This document shows positions 63,079 through 64,000 of a stretch of 64,000 nt of DNA, in pieces. This DNA comes from Paenibacillus tritici (lineage in GTDB: Bacteria > Bacillota > Bacilli > Paenibacillales > Paenibacillaceae). Numbering within the stretch: the first letter of the stretch is position 1; each line of letters begins with the position of its first letter. The translations under genes and the position numbers were made by a program. Below the pieces are notes generated by a model. It was not told the DNA's origin. It saw only the letters and a program-made list of their open reading frames with translations, and did not search any database. Location of the stretch: contig NZ_JABMKX010000006.1 in the NCBI RefSeq assembly GCF_013204885.1, forward strand, positions 310,001 to 374,000, in the 5' to 3' direction.

Positions 63079-64000
63079 ATGGCAACGGTATTTTTAATTA
63101 TCATTTATTTGGCCTTCATCAGCTTGGGGCTGCCGGATTCAATGCTGGGCGCAGCCTGGCCGATTATCAGACTTGATTTCGGGGCGCCGGTGGAGACAGC
63201 CGGACTCCTGTCGATGATTGTGGTCGCGGGGACCATTATATCAAGCTTGGCGAGCGGCATGGTGCTGAAGCGGCTTGGCACGGGAATGGTTACTTTTATC
63301 AGTGTGGCAGTAACCGCCCTGGCCCTGCTCGGCTTCTCTTATTCCTCTTCGGTTCTCTGGGTGGCTGTGCTTGCCCTGCCGCTGGGGCTTGGGGCCGGTT
63401 CTATTGATACAGGGCTGAACAACTATGTGGCTACCCATTACAAGGCGCATCATATGAGCTGGCTGCACTGCTTCTGGGGCATCGGGGCGATGCTCGGGCC
63501 AATCCTGATGTCGCGTTATATTGCGAACGGGGAATCCTGGAGAACGGGATATTTTGCCGTCAGTATGATTCAGTTTGCGCTTGTGGTGCTGCTGTTCTTC
63601 AGTCTGCCGCTGTGGAAAAAGGCAGGTAAGAGCAGCAGCACCCAGGCTGCGGAAACGCTGGCAGAGGTTGACTCAGGGCCGGGTGCCGCTCCTGCTGCGG
63701 GTAATGTGCTGCGGATCAAGGGTGTTAAGCTGGCGATGATTACCTTCCTGTTCTATTGCGGAGTGGAAGCAACGGTGGGGCTGTGGGGCAGCAGTTATCT
63801 GGTTAATGTCAAGGGGATAGCGCCGGCAACGGCGGCCGGATGGGTCTCGCTCTATTACGGCGGAATCACGGCCGGGCGGCTGATCACCGGCTTCATCACC
63901 TTCCGATTCAGCAACCGTACCCTGATCCGCGGCGGGCTGGTGATTTCCATGGCGGGTGCGCTGCTGCTGGCTTTGCCGCTTCCGGCTGTCTTTTCGCTGG
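63079..64000 (+). CDS. Major facilitator superfamily transporter (3' truncated by window edge)
   Basis: An open frame from ATG 63079 (GGGGG upstream) runs to the window end without a stop: 307 codons. It shows at least eight hydrophobic helices and the MFS arrangement of two bundles. The signature-like loop SGMVLKRLGTGMV lies after helix 2 and a hydrophilic linker (about 180-215) separates the halves. The opening (FISLGLPDSMLGAAWPII) and GSIDTGLNNYVATHYKAHHM resemble sugar-type MFS permeases of the FucP-like kind, a moderate impression. It is in an operon with the ROK regulator, so a sugar is the likely substrate. Confidence 0.85.
   Translation, partial: MATVFLIIIYLAFISLGLPDSMLGAAWPIIRLDFGAPVETAGLLSMIVVAGTIISSLASGMVLKRLGTGMVTFISVAVTALALLGFSYSSSVLWVAVLALPLGLGAGSIDTGLNNYVATHYKAHHMSWLHCFWGIGAMLGPILMSRYIANGESWRTGYFAVSMIQFALVVLLFFSLPLWKKAGKSSSTQAAETLAEVDSGPGAAPAAGNVLRIKGVKLAMITFLFYCGVEATVGLWGSSYLVNVKGIAPATAAGWVSLYYGGITAGRLITGFITFRFSNRTLIRGGLVISMAGALLLALPLPAVFSL

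Overview
The window looks like a chromosomal segment of a Gram-positive, spore-forming, plant-polysaccharide-degrading soil bacterium, most likely Paenibacillus. That is inferred from gene content: moderately high GC, a dense set of glycoside hydrolases each next to an AraC-type regulator, a YesM/YesN-like two-component system, a germinant-receptor (ger) cluster, a collagen-like spore-surface type protein, and the miaB-ricA pair known from Bacillales. No rRNA, tRNA, phage, transposase or CRISPR array was seen.

Layout. 1-2.7 kb: the end of a heterodimeric ABC exporter. 2.8-3.4 kb: a perfect 287-bp tandem duplication touching the 3' end of an araC gene. 3.3-6.5 kb: AraC regulator divergent from a GH42 beta-galactosidase. 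6.5-7.4 kb: two back-to-back arrays of 51-bp repeats. 7.4-9 kb: a Nudix protein and a hypothetical protein. 9.1-13.4 kb: a kduI-deoR-kduD operon for unsaturated-uronate catabolism, divergent from a large unrecognised protein. 13.6-17.9 kb: housekeeping genes (aspA, YolD-like, ybaK, phosphotransferase, YdcF). 18.1-26.4 kb: a YesN/YesM two-component system with its own solute-binding protein, then a terminator, then a paralogous solute-binding protein with two permeases. 26.5-33.8 kb: a xylan/uronide cluster (GH52, GH88, GH43, two AraC regulators). 33.8-38.1 kb: a split ger cluster. 38.2-43.6 kb: zwf, gnd, a cysteine desulfidase-like protein and an ankyrin protein. 43.7-49.6 kb: L-rhamnose catabolism (DeoR, rhaBAD) and an Old Yellow Enzyme homologue. 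49.7-51.1 kb: a collagen-like protein and a third 51-bp array. 51.2-56.4 kb: miaB-ricA and an NAD-salvage set (Nudix/NrtR-like, pncA, pncB). 57-58.3 kb: a secreted GH8 enzyme. 58.5-61.9 kb: a two-gene 2-oxoacid:ferredoxin oxidoreductase with fused subunits. 62-64 kb: a ROK regulator and a truncated MFS transporter.

How it fits together: xylan, galactoside and uronic-acid oligomers are imported and hydrolysed by GH42, GH43, GH52 and GH88. Unsaturated uronate released by GH88 can enter KduI and KduD, and rhamnose enters RhaABD. zwf/gnd give pentose-phosphate flux, and the oxidoreductase links 2-oxoacids to ferredoxin.

The most unusual structure is non-coding. Five intergenic regions (6.57-7.06, 7.10-7.39, 16.89-17.06, 50.78-51.07 and 56.56-56.79 kb) hold tandem repeats of different sequence but the same 51-bp period. 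Three arrays are clear and two are degenerate. In the best array the hairpin arms are conserved while the loops drift.
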